This document shows, in pieces, positions 37,251 to 50,419 of a stretch of DNA of 64,000 nucleotides. Position numbers and translations under genes: made by a program. The DNA comes from Corylus avellana (taxonomy: Eukaryota > Streptophyta > Magnoliopsida > Fagales > Betulaceae), in NCBI RefSeq assembly GCF_901000735.1, contig NC_081541.1, positions 682,001-746,000 of the forward strand, given 5' to 3'. Within the stretch, counting starts at the first letter, position 1, and every line of letters begins with the position of its first letter. A model generated the notes under the pieces. The model saw only the letters and a program-made list of their open reading frames with translations. It was not told the DNA's origin and did no database searches.

Positions 37251-37766
37251 AATCAAATTTCAATATTTCTCATCTGTTGTTGTTGCTGTTGAGGGTTTTC
37301 TGCTTACTTTCTTGTATTTTGCTTTGTTTTCTATCTTGTATTTATGTTTATTCTGTTTTGTTGTTCTTTTGTGGGTTTTAATCTCCTATAGCTACTCTAG
37401 TTTGATCTATTTGTAGAGATTGTTTCATCAACCGGATATGGTTACTTCCTTTCAACGGATCCAAATGGGAATTCAGTGCATTTCCTTCAACAACCTCCTT
37501 TCGGTGGGTGTTGTTGTTTCAAAGCTGGTTAGCTCTTTAGCTTGCTTCAAACATCACTTTGATGATGCCATTTCTTGGTCTGTTGACCAAGATCCGGAGG
37601 ACTAGGTCATTTTTTGGCACATTTTCTATTTGTTTGTATTTTCTGCATTGTATTGCTGTTTTTTGTTTGTTGTTGGAGAGTTAAACCCTTTTTCAATTTT
37701 TTGATTCCTTGTACCCTATCCTTATTTGCTTAGAAAAAAAAAAAAAAAAATCAAATTTCAATATTC
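37251..37766 (+). mobile_element. Retroposon with A17 tail and 15-17 bp target-site duplication
   Basis: AATCAAATTTCAATATT occurs at 37251-37267 and again at 37749-37765, the second copy directly after a run of 17 A (37734-37750). The roughly 480-bp body between them is T- and G-rich and ends ...ATCCTTATTTGCTTAG before the tail. This is the signature of L1-type target-primed insertion. A frame at 37420-37605 (MFHQPDMVTSF... to ...SWSVDQDPED) could be the end of a LINE RNase H region or part of a retrocopied transcript; I do not recognise it with confidence. No introns or pol III boxes are visible. Confidence 0.85.
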
Positions 37767-38137
37767 TTTTAAGGTTTTTCTCTCTCTAACCGTTATTTCT
37801 TTATTCCTAAATCTTCTCTATGACCTTCAATCTTAGTTTCTATTTACTCATGTCATACGCCGTCAAAACAATCCTAATTCTGTTGGGTGTCCGTAAAAAA
37901 AAAAAATTAATTGGAGCCATCATTTTGCAGCTTAAGATTCTCCCCGGCCCGGTGAGGTGCATGTGAAGACATTTTCAATGCTGCGCGCATGCTTTATAGC
38001 AGTTAAGCCAAATAATGCAAGAGAGACACAGACACGTCGTAATCACACGGTAACTAAGAATCGAAGAGGGTAGTTTAGTGCATGTATATGCTTTTTGGCA
38101 ATTTTCTTGCCATGATGGATCAGAATTAGATCACTAT

Positions 38138-38159
38138 CATATATATATATATATATATA
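38138..38159. repeat. (AT)n microsatellite
   Basis: About eleven uninterrupted AT units in intergenic DNA. Confidence 0.9.
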
Positions 38160-40769
38160 CTATCATAATTCCTTACTAAAATAACATTTATTATTATTTT
38201 ATAGTTTTACGGAACTCCAGCTAGTTGTCAATATAATTAATTGGCTAGTCCGTTCTTTCGTTTTCTTCTTGTCATTTTCTCAATGATATTATTATTATTT
38301 TACTTTCCCAAATATTGCGGCTGGAGATTTTGGTGGGGGCAATGCAGCTCAACTCAACCAAGTGGAAATTAATGATGCTTGAAAGCATAACCAACCAATA
38401 CAGAGAAAGCGTACAAGGAAGGAACATTAATATATATACAATTAATTCTGGCATTTCTTCATATTTATCCCATGAAAAATGTATATAGATCGAACTGCTG
38501 ATTATTAGACTTCTTCTTTTCGTTTGGTTTTGAATTTTCATGTACGTAGGTTTTTCTTCAATTGGCTCCAATTAACTTCTTTTTCGATGCTTATATATAT
38601 ATATATAGATTGATTGATATATAGAATTTCCAGCCTTTTATTGCTTAGAAGAAAAAAAGAAAGATAGAATTTCCAGGAAGCAAGGTTTGTCAATTTCATC
38701 TCCACGTACAGTAACATACTTCTATTACAAGATTTGTCATTCTCATCCAAAACTTGTATGCAAGCTAGAATTTGCATTTAGACATTCGAAATTTTTTTGA
38801 CTTTGGGTATTCTAATTGGCGGCGAATGTCTGATATGATGGCTTGTTTGCAATAATGATAAGAGAGCCCATGAGTCGAATGAGTAATTATTTTGGTTTTG
38901 TTTAATTATTATATAACATATATATTATTCAAGCCGTCAAGGGACTAGTTTCGGGGGATTAATGCCTGCTTTAAAAGCTAAATTTTGAAGAAGCTAATTA
39001 GCTAGTTTACAAGACAAAGCTTTTAAAAAATGGTTTACTTAAACTATAGACCAACAGCTAAGCTTATCAAAATGGTTATGTACGCTACAGACCAACAATC
39101 GATTCTTAAAAAAATCAAAAAAATAGAACAAAGGGTATGTTTGAAAAGTTTTTATTTTTTTATTTTTGGGTTCACATTTGAATGTTTTTATGTGGGATTC
39201 ACTTAATTAAGAAAATTGTTTAGCTGAAAACAATACTAAACATGCTGCTTTTGAAAAAAAAATACAAGCATAAGTGTAGCTAAAATTAAAAACTTAAAAA
39301 AGAAAAGAAAATTTAATTAAAACTCCCTGAATTTTTGTACAATTTCTATTTACTCCATAGGTTTTTAAATCCAAATAACACCTTAATTAGGTTTTTCACG
39401 AATTTCACTTATTTCATCCAAAAAACTGCTTATGTGGCATTAACGAGATTAATGTCACATAAAGAGTTCTGCCATGTTTCATGCCACATGTCAAACTTTT
39501 TTTATATATATTTTATTGAAAAATATCAAAATCCTAAAAAGAAAAAAAAAAAACCCAAACAATTGTACAAAAAAAAAAATCCAAGAACACGCACACCAAG
39601 CCACGCCAACCTATTGCGCGCAAGGGTGGACGCCACCTCTCTGCTGGCCCGCCTCCCTATTCTTTTTAAATCTTTTGATTTTTTTAACATGTGACATAAC
39701 GTGACAAAACTACTTATTAATCTTGACAAATTAAGGTGGTTGCACAGCCACTCCTCTTCTTCGTTAGTCGTTGTTAGATATGGTTGTGCGACTGCCTCTT
39801 TCTAATGTTTTTTTTTTGTAAGTGAGTGGCCTACACGTGAAAAATTAAGTCCATATTTTTTTGAATGTCAAAAGTTTTCTAAAATGTATTTTGTATTTTA
39901 ATTTGTTTATTAAGATAAAATTATATCTTTAGTTTTAAGAAAAAAATAAATAAATAAATAAACCTTATGAAACGGGGCCAACATCTTTTGTCGACTCTTT
40001 AAGGAATCATGTGACCTATCTTTTTGTTGGTCTGAGAATAATGAAACCGAGCTTTTGTAGTACTTTATAGGGCCTCAGAAGTAGAGTGGTCCAGCTTGAG
40101 CCATGGTCTACCTAACCCAATGTTTTACTGGTTGGGCTGAAAAACCCTTTTTGGGAACCATGGTTTCGGGCAGGCATCGAGGGATTATTCAAAAACATTA
40201 ATTACCTATCACAAAAACTGTAATTACCATAAATTTAACTTCTACAAACGAGCATTTAAAAGTAACACGTGTCCAAAGAAAGTATGTGATGAGCACATAC
40301 ATGTTATAATGTTTAACTTCTAGAAAACATAAGTTTCTCAAATATTAAGAGATGTTTGTTACTTTTAAAGGTCAGTTTGTATTTATGTATTTATAGGTAA
40401 TTTGTATCCTCATTTTATGGTATTTAATATTATTGTATTTAACGATATAAATAATGCCACGTGATAAATACGTTAATATGTTATTAACAAAAATTTAATT
40501 AATGTGACACCATTTATATCGTTAGATGTAATAATATTAAATCTCAACCGTAAACACGCAGAGTGCTCTTTACTCCATTGTAATTAATTTTCTCTTTGGC
40601 AAACCATAAAATTAGAAAAGGAACAACAAACCTCCTGGTCTAATGTGTGTTTAACCTCCTTGTAGTAATTTTAAGAAAGTAGTTTCAAACCGTTGAGCAG
40701 GTTTCATCTCTCCCCCGTTCCCTTCCACACGTAGACATACACGACTAACTACTAACTAGCTTCCATCCC

Positions 40770-40777
40770 TTTAAATA
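40770..40777 (+). promoter_or_regulatory. Candidate TATA element of the SLAH gene
   Basis: TTTAAATA lies about 25-30 bases before a leader-like CT-rich stretch that ends in a good 5' splice site (GATG/GTATGT at 40875/40876). Confidence 0.4.
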
Positions 40778-40799
40778 CCTTTTTTCTTCTTCTTCTCCA

Positions 40800-40875
40800 T
40801 TGCTGAACCTCCCTCTGTCTTTCACTCCATACAAGGAATTGAAGCACAGGAAAGTAGAGGAAAAATTGGTTGATG
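40800..40875 (+). other. Inferred first leader exon of the SLAH gene
   Basis: Leader-like sequence follows a TATA-like element and ends at GATG/GTATGT. A matching acceptor CTCCAG/AGAAG at 44386/44387 would start a second non-coding exon ending about 44494 (GAG/GTTTGG). CATTCAG/GTG at 44772/44773 would start the exon carrying the start codon. The second exon contains an 8-codon upstream frame (44422-44448). All of this is inferred from signals only. Confidence 0.4.
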
Positions 40876-41820
40876 GTATGTTCTAAAACCCTTGCTCATA
40901 TATATGTTTATTTCTTAAATATTATAATCTTTCTTTTTGTCTCTTCTGATTCTATGCATGTTCTTGCAATATTTGTGAGCTTGAATGATATAAAGCCCAA
41001 CAGCTAGCTTAATTACCAACCCATCTTGTGTTAAGATTATAAGGACACCCATCCCTTTCCTAGCTTGGGCTGCCATGACCAAACAAATACATTGCCATTA
41101 ATTGGGCTAGCCAAGACCATGAAATAAGGATACAGAGTTCGCGTAGTTTTATTGTTTAGATTATTAACAATTCAGACAGCAAATAAAAAAGCTAAAATGA
41201 AGCTCACTTGCCTAAACAAATTTTGAGTTGTTCACCCGCCTGCTTGGGTAGATAAGCTTATAAATTGACTCTCTAACATTTATTGATTGTAAAATCCAGA
41301 TCCATAAGATATGATAGTTGAAACTTGTCGGATTAGTCAATGAGTGATGTGAAAGGATCACTTTCTAGGGTTTATTCCTTGTGACCTAAATCTTATCTTA
41401 TAGATCGAGTTTGGAGTTGGAGATATTAGAAGTTCTTGCCAACCAAGCCGATCGATCGATCCAGTACGATATTAGCTGGAATCCATATTTGTCATGCATG
41501 CAGATCGGAGAGGACCACGCTTTAATGTTTATCGATCGATCTCAAGTGAAAGTAGGGTTTTTAGGGTGACAGAGAAGGATGGACCATGCAACTCAAGGGT
41601 GATATGCTATGGCGCACCATCTTTTGTGGCTTTGTGCTACGAGGATTTAGCTTGCCCTTCCAAAATATCCCCTCATATTCATATATACTACTTCTTCAAT
41701 TGAATCATTCATTATGCTTTTAATTAATCATACCATTTATTATAGTTTAAATTTGATTAATTTAATCCTTCAAATAACACGAAAATCTTTGGCTTTATTT
41801 ATTGTTTACATCGGTTAAAT

Positions 41821-42098
41821 GGAAACAGGATCCTCTCCAGTCCATCATGGACTGGGAAATATCCAATTCATGGTTATGATTTTTGAGAAGAAATCTTATG
41901 GCTATAAATGGGACACATATCTCATAGCCACCCCCTTCCTTTTTTTCTTATTTTTTTTATTGATTTGTTTTTTAATTTTTTTTTAAAATTTAAAATAATA
42001 TTTTACTATTATTTTTATTAGTATGATTTTTAAGAAGAAATCCTAGTCATGAACGAGATATTCTTCAGTCCATTATGGACTGGAGAGCATCCTGTTCC
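41821..42098. mobile_element. MITE with about 75-bp inverted ends
   Basis: The left end is GGAAACAGGATCCTCTCCAG, then TCCATCATGGACTGG. The reverse complement of the right end is GGAACAGGATGCTCTCCAG, then TCCATAATGGACTG. Pairing continues to AGAAGAAATC / ATTTCTTCTT near the centre. No target-site duplication could be recognised. It lies in the inferred first intron of the SLAH leader. The terminal motif is shared with the element at 50446. Confidence 0.75.
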
Positions 42099-44421
42099 AG
42101 TTAGGTGGTCGAGATCTTTAAATAATGGGTTAAAAGAACGATCTACCTCTTGATTGTGACATACTATTCAGTGGCAATACGATGAGATAGGGTAAGGTAC
42201 ATACTTTATGTTTGTTTTTTTTTTGTCTAGCCTAAGTCAAATAAAAGTTAATAAATATAAAAGCAATTTTATATGAACGAGTGAAGTTGGAAAGATGAAC
42301 CTTCTTTGTGTCCTCTTAAATGTGACATGCATTTTAAAATTATTAATAGATCAATATTTAATAATGATCATCTTAAATTAAATAGTAATTTTAAAGGACA
42401 CATCATATTTGAGAGTACTTAAGAAAGACCATAATCCTCTTTCTAGCATTACTTTGCCTGAACTTCTATAATATAGCTAGATTTGGTTTTTGTCTAGCCT
42501 CGACAAAAAAAATAATCTTCTTAAAGGGGTGACTGACTGTCTTAAGGAATAATCTGGTAACTGGATTTTTTTTTTTAAAAGCTTACTTGTCTCAATTCAA
42601 ATGTTTCATTTTGAATCAATTTATTGCTCGAATTGCTAGTATATACTTATGAGACTTACTTTCCCGGGAGATTTGTATCTTGGCAAATTAATAAGCCATA
42701 ATTAAGCTCCTAGATGCCATTTTTCTAGGTCATTATATTTTACCATTGTTCTAGTTTATAATTTTAGTAAAAAATTTCGTGACTTTTCCAGTTCAACAGG
42801 GTCAACATCTACCTTGCAACACCTAGTGCATGTAGCGTACACAAGCACAAACACTTTCTGTAAAAGGTTTCTTTCATTTGGATGATATTTGCCACTACCC
42901 ATAAAGAAAGGAAAGGAAGATACTGTTAAAGATGTTTAAGAAAGGAAAATAATTTACCAAGCAGTTTAACAATTATTGTTTCTTCTTACTTATCATTTTC
43001 CCAGATCCCAGAGGGAAAAGTTGTTGGGACATGTACGTCTTCCAAAGAGGCCACATTTACCAAGATGGTTATTTGTTATCAAGGTTGGAAGTTCAAGCCA
43101 TCTTGAGGTAGGACATATATATAGACTTTTTTGTGATACTATTATTTTACTATCTAAAAAAAAGAAAAAAAAAATAAAAAACCAAAAGGAAAATCGACTT
43201 CCATTTAAATTCAGTTAGAAAAATTTTGTGATGTGACATAAATGTGAAAATCGTTTGTCACACTTATCTCACATTGTCACACTTTTTAGACCGAATCGAA
43301 AGACTAGAGGGAAGGGGATTCTTTCCGCTGTTAGGCCATATAGACAAATATAAGTGGGGACTATACTAGTAGTGTCCGGAACTAGATTTTCTTTCATTGA
43401 AATGAACTGGAGAAGAGCCGATTCTTTTATATATATATATATAAAAAAAAAAAAAAAGAATAAAATTATTATTTCACATTTTTTAAACAATTTTATCTTT
43501 TTATTTAAAAGAACCGCTGGTTTAAATCGGAGAGGATCCAAATTATAGTAGTGGCATGTCTGATTTTGCAGTGTTTGCAACATAATTTGCAGTACATGTT
43601 TGACTTGTTTGTGCTTATCTTCTGTCGAATTTTCAATGGGGATTCCAACTGTTCCAAAGAATGTAAAACAAATGGCTTATTTATGTATTTATTTATCTGA
43701 TCATTTGTAGTATAAAAATGCATTTTATATATGTTGCGTCCCTTTCATATATGCATGTACTGCCACCTCCGTTTCATGGGTTTATATATTCTCAATTAAG
43801 TTACCTCTATTCCCTAACAATTATGCACCTGCATTTTAGGAACTTGTAATAAGATGATGCCGTACGTCAAAGTAGCTCCTTTTGTTTGTTAATCTAGTCA
43901 ACCTCTTTTTTTTTTTTCAGGATTCAATCTAATTTCTTAGCAAAAAAGTGAGATACATGATTTTAATGGCAATAATATATATTATCGTGACAAATCACTC
44001 AAGCCTGTCGTGCAAAACAAAAATATTATAAATAAATATAATTCAAGCCTGTCATTGCTTTGTCGACCTACCATAGTCTCGAATAGCTGGGATGGATAGT
44101 GTAAATTTCACTTCTTTGTCCTTAGCATGAATACCTCAATCCCAAATAAATTAAACCATACTTGTATATAAAATGCATTTAATTGACGTACACCCGGCCT
44201 GTGTTGCCGTGTTGGGCTATATATATTAATATATGCTGCTTCAATTCCTACTGTTAATTGGAAGATAGAGATATAGATATGTGTGTAGTTGTGCTTATTT
44301 GTTTAATTTCTGAGACCATATATATATTTGTTCTAGCCTATGTATGATCTTTTTTTCTGAATTCTCTTCCAACTCATCTGCTCCAGAGAAGTGAAAAGGA
44401 TACCGTCTCTTTGGTGGTTGG

Positions 44422-44448
44422 ATGCAGCCTCGAGTTTCTCCCGCCTGA
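44422..44448 (+). other. Short upstream open reading frame in inferred SLAH leader
   Basis: ATG to TGA, eight codons (MQPRVSPA), in the inferred second leader exon. If that exon is used, the frame could reduce translation of the channel. Expression data would be needed to confirm the exon. Confidence 0.3.
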
Positions 44449-44789
44449 GCATCAAGAAGTGTTTGCATAGAAATCAGTTTTGATCTACACTGAGGTTTGG
44501 ATTCTTAATCTTTTATTCCAGCAATATTCTTTCTGTAGTCCTATATATATATGCAGATATATCGCTCGTGATGCATTCTTGGCTCTTAATATGAAATTAC
44601 TGTAAATCAATTGGCAGATGAATAAAACATAGGATATCATATAGTTAGTAACGAGGAGAATCTTTGTTACCTTTAATATCAGTGGATGGTAGATATTTAT
44701 GCAGTATATGTTTCTTAATTGTAACTGGTTTTATTTCAAGGCATTCATGGACTTTTCTTTTATGTCATTCAGGTGTTCTTTCTTCTATC

Positions 44790-46997
44790 ATGGAGAACGG
44801 CACACATCTGGGTTCTGCATGGCAGGATTCCCCTGAAGTTCCATCTCTCATCAAGCATATATCATCAAATGATGTTGCCGGCTTTGATGACATGACTAGC
44901 TTAACGAAAGATCAGTGTCAGACAAGTGAATCTGAATCTCATAGTCCATCAAATGATGTAAGTTTTTCCTCAAATCCTATGCTTTTTGACGCTGAGAAGC
45001 TGAATCTGCACACACTGGAATTCAAAACTCTTATATAATAAATCCTAGAAAACTCTAAGAATTATAGAGAATAGGAAAATATAATAACTGAAACAACTTG
45101 TGTATTAAACCAGGGGGACGAAACTGAGCCCATCTACCATCGTCAAAGGGTGCATTCTGTTTCTATCAGCATGCCTCAATCTCCTGTTGCAGTTCACTTA
45201 CAGAACACCAGAAGAGTTCTCTTCAGTAGTGACACAATTTTTGAAGATGGAATTCCGGATGCTTCTGTTGTATCCGGTGCTGCTTGTGGCGAACCACCAA
45301 AACATCATTCTCAGCCAATACGAACAGCCGCTGCATATAATGAGGCAATTGGTGGTGGACAATTTTCCTACCACCAGAGTATTAGAAGGTTGAAGGACAA
45401 GAGATATGATTCTTTCAAAACATGGTCTGGGAGACTTGAGAGGCAGATCACACTACTACGTGGAAAGTCGCCACCGGAATCTAAAACTGAGGATGAGAAA
45501 GTGCCGAATAGAGAAGTTGAAAAAAATTTACCTGTGCACCGCTACTTTGATGCCCTGGAAGGGCCAGAGCTTGACACCCTTAAGGTTTGTGTTTTTCTTC
45601 CAATGAACCCAAATGTTGCTGTGTGTGGTGCTTGTTGATCATATTAATGAAAGTCCTTTTTTAACAGGCTTCAGAGGAAATGGTGCTACCGGATGACAAG
45701 ACATGGCCATTTCTTCTGCGTTATCCCATCTCTTCATTTGGTATTTGTCTTGGTGTTAGCAGCCAATCAATTATGTGGAAAGCCCTGGCCACCTCTGCCC
45801 CTGCAAAATTTCTTCACATAAGCCTGAGAGTGAATCTCGTTTTATGGTGCATTTCTATTGCTCTTATAGCCACTGTTGCTTCCATCTATCTTCTAAAAAT
45901 GGTAATCTACTTCGAAGCAGTTCGCCGCGAGTACTACCACCCTATCCGTATCAATTTCTTCTTTGCCCCATGGATATCCCTCTTGTTCTTAGCTCTGGGA
46001 TTGCCACCTTCAGTTGCTAATAACCTGCCTCCAGCTCTTTGGTATGTTCTCATGACACCAATTTTCTGTCTTGAGCTTAAGATCTATGGACAGTGGATGT
46101 CAGGAGGCCAAAGAAGGCTCTCAAAGGTGGCCAATCCTTCAAACCATCTGTCGGTTGTGGGGAATTTTGTGGGGGCATTACTTGGTGCATCAATGGGGCT
46201 AAAAGAAGGTCCTATATTCTTCTTTTCTGTTGGTTTGGCTCACTACATGGTCCTATTTGTAACTCTCTACCAGAGACTCCCAACAAATGAGACACTCCCA
46301 AAAGAGCTCCATCCAGTATTCTTTCTGTTTGTGGCAGCACCAAGTGTTGCTTCAATGGCATGGGCAAAGATTCAAGGAACATTTGATTATGGTTCACGGA
46401 TTGCTTACTTCATCGCTCTCTTCCTTTATTTCTCACTGGTTAGTGTCTCTGTCCTTCTAATGCATATTGAGATATTGCGTTGTGTTTCTGATTGATATTC
46501 TGTGCTTTCGCAGGCGGTTCGGCTTAATTTCTTCCGAGGATTCAAGTATGATATGGCTTAAATTTGTCCTAGTGAAAGTATTGTTCCAAGTGCTTTTGTT
46601 TAATTTTCTGATTTTCTGTTTTATTTGCATCCATAGATTCTCCCTGGCATGGTGGGCCTACACTTTCCCAATGACTGGTGCAGCCATAGCAACCATCAGG
46701 TACTCAAATGAAGTCAGAAATGTAATAACACAAGCCATGTCTGTCATACTCTCAGCCGCTGCTACACTTACAGTCACTGGTCTGCTTATAACGACCATCT
46801 TGCATGCCTTTGTTCTCCGAGACCTTTTCCCTAATGACATGGCTATTGCCGTCAGTGACCAAAAGCCAATACCACAGAAGAAGTGGTTCCATCTAAGACA
46901 TGGTAGCTCAGATTCCAAAGATATTGAACAGTACTTAAAATTTGCAGGCTCAGATGGCAAAGATTTAGAAGCCTCTCTAAAACATCAAAACTATTGA
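44790..46997 (+). CDS. SLAH3: S-type (slow) anion channel, SLAC1 homologue SLAH2/SLAH3 type
   Basis: Five coding exons (44790-44957, 45114-45584, 45668-46438, 46514-46545, 46637-46997) give 1803 nt, 600 residues. SLAH channels release nitrate and chloride across the plasma membrane; SLAH3 and SLAH2 are nitrate-related members with long N-termini. The cytosolic N-terminus (about 230 residues) has many Ser/Thr, including VHSVSISMPQS and FSYHQSIRRLKDKRYDSFKTW, the kind of region targeted by CPK and SnRK kinases. The membrane domain starts at RYPISSFGICLGVSSQSIMWKAL. It contains ELKIYGQWMSGGQRRLSKVANP and GLAHYMVLFVTLYQRLP, whose Phe (residue 410) matches the pore-gating Phe known in SLAC1 and TehA, then SLAWWAYTFPMTGAAIAT. 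About ten helices are expected. The start is the ATG in TCATGGAGAACGG. Length fits SLAH2/3 (about 615-635), not SLAH1/4 (about 370). A choice between SLAH2 and SLAH3 is not secure. Confidence 0.92.
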
Positions 46998-49900
46998 AAG
47001 TAGAGAAGCTTAAACTTCTTGGTCCATGTTTCAAAGGCCTTGAGAGGTTGGTGACGTTCAATGACTACTTTTGCTACTCACATGCATGGGAGGAACAAAA
47101 TTTAGAGTTTTAGAAGTTCCAGTGAACATGTGTACAGAGAGAATTAAAAGTTTGAGTACTAATTAGAGGATAGTGAAGCACAATCATTAGCTCAGTTGAA
47201 TATTGTAAGAGATGGGTTTGGGTAAAGAACTTATACAGGTATGTTTTACACTAGAAAAAAAGAAGAAGTAGTACCATGGATCTTGCTTAGTTCTATTTAT
47301 TATTATCTTTCTCACGCTAGTAAGCCATATACAGAGCTTTGATCTTTAACCAAAGTATGTAAATGCAATGAAGTGCCTAGTAAGTTTTCCTTAGCAGCTG
47401 CCACCCTAAAGGAACATCACATTCAGTGATTGTTAAGAGCCTTGTACTCACTATGAGCAAGGAAATTCATGCACTCATTCAATAGCAAAAAAATATCACT
47501 TGAAAAGAAAAATGTTGCAAGGAATAAGAATTACACGAGTAAATAAGACATAGTTCCATTAGTCCATGTGAATTTACGAAATTGTTCATGGTCTATTCAT
47601 AAAAAGGGCAACATCTGAAACTTGTCCGAATTTATAATCATTATATATACCACATTCATGATAAAACTCTTACATGCAAGGTTATCACTTGGTTTATATT
47701 GCTTTTGTTAGAACAGTTGATATCGTGCCGACTCAAGCGAGTCAAGTGATAGTTGGAAGTACCTACAAAGAGAGAAGAGCTTAGTAAAAAAACTTGTTGC
47801 AATGGGTCGGCAGGAATAGTTTCGATGCTTAAGTCAGTATAACTCAAATAGAATAATCTAAAAAAGCAAAGGTAATGCGAAAGAGAATGAGATGAAAATC
47901 CCCTTTTACTTGGTGTTTGCTCTAACTTTGAGCCACATGTCACGCTTTTATTGGAGACTCCTGTTATAATGTTTCTTAGATCCCACAATTCCTACATGCG
48001 ATCACGTCATGCAATTACTGACGTGTGGAAGAAGCGGATTTAGTGAGGTGCCATACAACTGTTCTTGGGTCGATGGATTAATGGACCGGGTATCGGGTCT
48101 ACAGGCCCAACAGCTTTCATGCCCAAGGCCAGTAAAAGCCGAACGGCTGCCATAGGGACCCTCTACCCTCCTAATGCATTGAAATATAAGTGAAACACAA
48201 GGTCTGTACAGAAAATAAGTTAGATGAACCATTCATTATCCTAACACTTGTACGAATGATCTTAATTGGGATGAGTGCTTCCGACATACGGCATGTACCA
48301 ACGTTGTGGTCCCCTGGCCTGTTTGGGCCAATGTGTCTACAAGTTGTTCCAAAGAAGCCATCTGAATGCATATGTCTCTTAGCAAGGACGAAGTTAATGC
48401 TTCTATTTTCATCATAATGATCAGTTTGGAGATGCAATTTTATCCCAATAATAATCTACATGACATGGCATTGATACTTACCACAAAGAAAAAGGCATGG
48501 CATGCAGTTGATAGCCACTGGATCCTTGGTGCATCTATGGCACATATGTACTCTGTTTCTTTCATTTTTGTGCCTCAATTTTTATCCTACACATATTATT
48601 TATCTGTGGCCCTCTCACCATTATGCATGTTTTGTTTGTTTGTGTTTGATTTACAGTGATATTAGCTAAAGAAAATATAAATATATTGGAATACAAACTA
48701 AACTCATTCTGATAACTGGGTAATCTGCTGAATGGAGTATTTGATTGGCTAACAATAAATCATGTAAAAATTCTTGTGTTTGCATTCCTTTGTTGATTAT
48801 TCAAGATGAAACGGACCCCAAGGTTGTGTTTCCACCTTAAATCCTGTGTCAATATATTTTGAGGACTAATCTTGGAAACCATATCTTCCACTTGCAAGTC
48901 CAGGCAATACGTAGATGACAAGCAAAGTTATGACTTGGCTAGAGTTTGGATAGTAGCTACAATGACTGAAGGATCAATAGGAGCGACAAGTAACATGTAT
49001 GAGGTTCTGGTCCCCTACAAGCTAATTGATGTAGCAGCAAGAGAAAAAAAAAAGTTGTAAAGGTGCTCTTGGTTATGCTTCCTTTGATCCTAAGCACAGA
49101 AAATCCATCATGGAAGACAAAAAGAAGTAGAAAGAAACGAAAAAGCAGTGCTATCGAACTTTGGCATTTCTCCTGGCACATCTTGTCCATGTCTCCCTAT
49201 CCTGCTGGTTGACATGTGACAAACTTCTTAGTCTTAGCCAATTCTCTTTCCGCTTCCACTGGCTAAAATTTGGCCAAGTAAACTTCAATTAGCTTCCAGT
49301 ATGGGAATGACAAGCAATTGCAGTATTGGAAGATGATGAACCATATATATGCTCGACCAATCCGGATCGAGAAAATGGACTTGGGAGGCTAGGATTCAGG
49401 ACAACATTATGTTCCTTTGCTCGACCAATGCTAAGGAACATAACAGAGAGCAAGCGATAGGACTCGACCAGAGCAAAAACCCAAATAGTTTTTATATACA
49501 TCAGCAATTTTTGATACGACTCGCAAACACGAATTGCCACCTCTACATAATGTCTCTATTTGTTGCCTAGTTGGGGTGTGACAGCATTATCAATGATGAT
49601 CTCCGATTCTCCGACTTCAAAACATGTTAAATCCAAGTATGAAAGGCATTAATTTAGTCATTTATGTGCCTGTATTGATGAAGTATAATTGAGCAGACAG
49701 AAATAGACGCCACTGTATTGGTGTAGAGATATGGGCGCTGCTAGAGCCCAGAACAATTATTGTGCTAAAAGTATCACATTCAAGTTTGGTACTAATTACT
49801 CACAAATCACAATATACAGCTAGCTGTTCCACGGCCCAAAATATACGCAGCTCTATGGAATCAAACATTTTTCCACGCACGTTGCCTATTGATCATCATT

Positions 49901-50410
49901 TCTCTTTACACCAGTTCGAATCCTGAGATGATATAGGAAAAGAAACGAACCCAGTACACCTTTTGAGACATGGATACTGTTAGGTTTTTAGTGATTGGAA
50001 AATAGTGTGTCAAAACATGTTTTCTTGATTTTGAGACATGGAATGTCTTTGTGTTGATTTCTTTTACTGCTCTCTTGATTTTGGTATTGATATCCATGGT
50101 GGTTGGATTTTAAAGTTGATAACTTTACCTTGTTAATCTGACTTCTGATTTAAGATTGAAATATTTTCTAAATAGTTACAACTTGGGGTCTAAAAATCTG
50201 GGATTTCATAATACAAGGAAAAAATTATTTGATACTTGAAGTGAAAAAAGAAAAAAAAAAAAAACTATTAATATACATGTATCTCACACGGGTGGAATTC
50301 AAGATTTTGCGAGACTTTCATTTTGATTATATATAATAAGATTACATGTAAAGAATAAAAGGGTTGACAATCAATTACCGTCATAAGTGTTTTACATGGC
50401 TTAAGTACAG
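46998..50410. other. SLAH 3' UTR and intergenic DNA
   Basis: The SLAH 3' UTR probably occupies the first few hundred bases. Beyond it lie AT-rich DNA and small frames (47656-47988, 48171-48659, 48872-49190) without recognised domains. A repeat fragment at 49510-49545 belongs to the ATTTAATTAAATGGGT family. Confidence 0.5.
49510..49545 (+). repeat. Short fragment of the dispersed repeat family
   Basis: ATACGACTCGCAAACACGAA followed by TTGCCACCTCTAC is the better-conserved end block also present, decayed, at 11.66 and 18.29 kb. Confidence 0.5.
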
Positions 50411-50419
50411 TCTTAACCA

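Larger units (their letters stand above)
31575..40794. other. Large intergenic region between divergent AAA and SLAH genes
   Basis: About 9.2 kb without a supported gene. It contains the AAA promoter, a tandem duplication (35.3 kb), a retroposon (37.3 kb), weak inverted repeats (34.05 kb) and AT microsatellites. Frames near 32867-33055, 34015-34299, 34830-35106 and 39335-39729 show no family motifs. Confidence 0.6.

Noticed and set aside
39310..39730. Possible inverted-repeat element around the 39.3-39.7 kb frames
   Set aside because: The left side resembles a repeat arm, but no matching right arm was found; the frames come from A-rich runs.
41494..41703. 69-codon frame MHADRRGPRFNVYRS... 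upstream of SLAH
   Set aside because: It lies in the inferred leader intron and shows no family similarity or splice signals.
48872..49060. 62-codon frame METISSTCKSRQYVDD... as a possible small gene
   Set aside because: It has no recognised motif, and it ends in an A run; without transcript evidence it is indistinguishable from chance.
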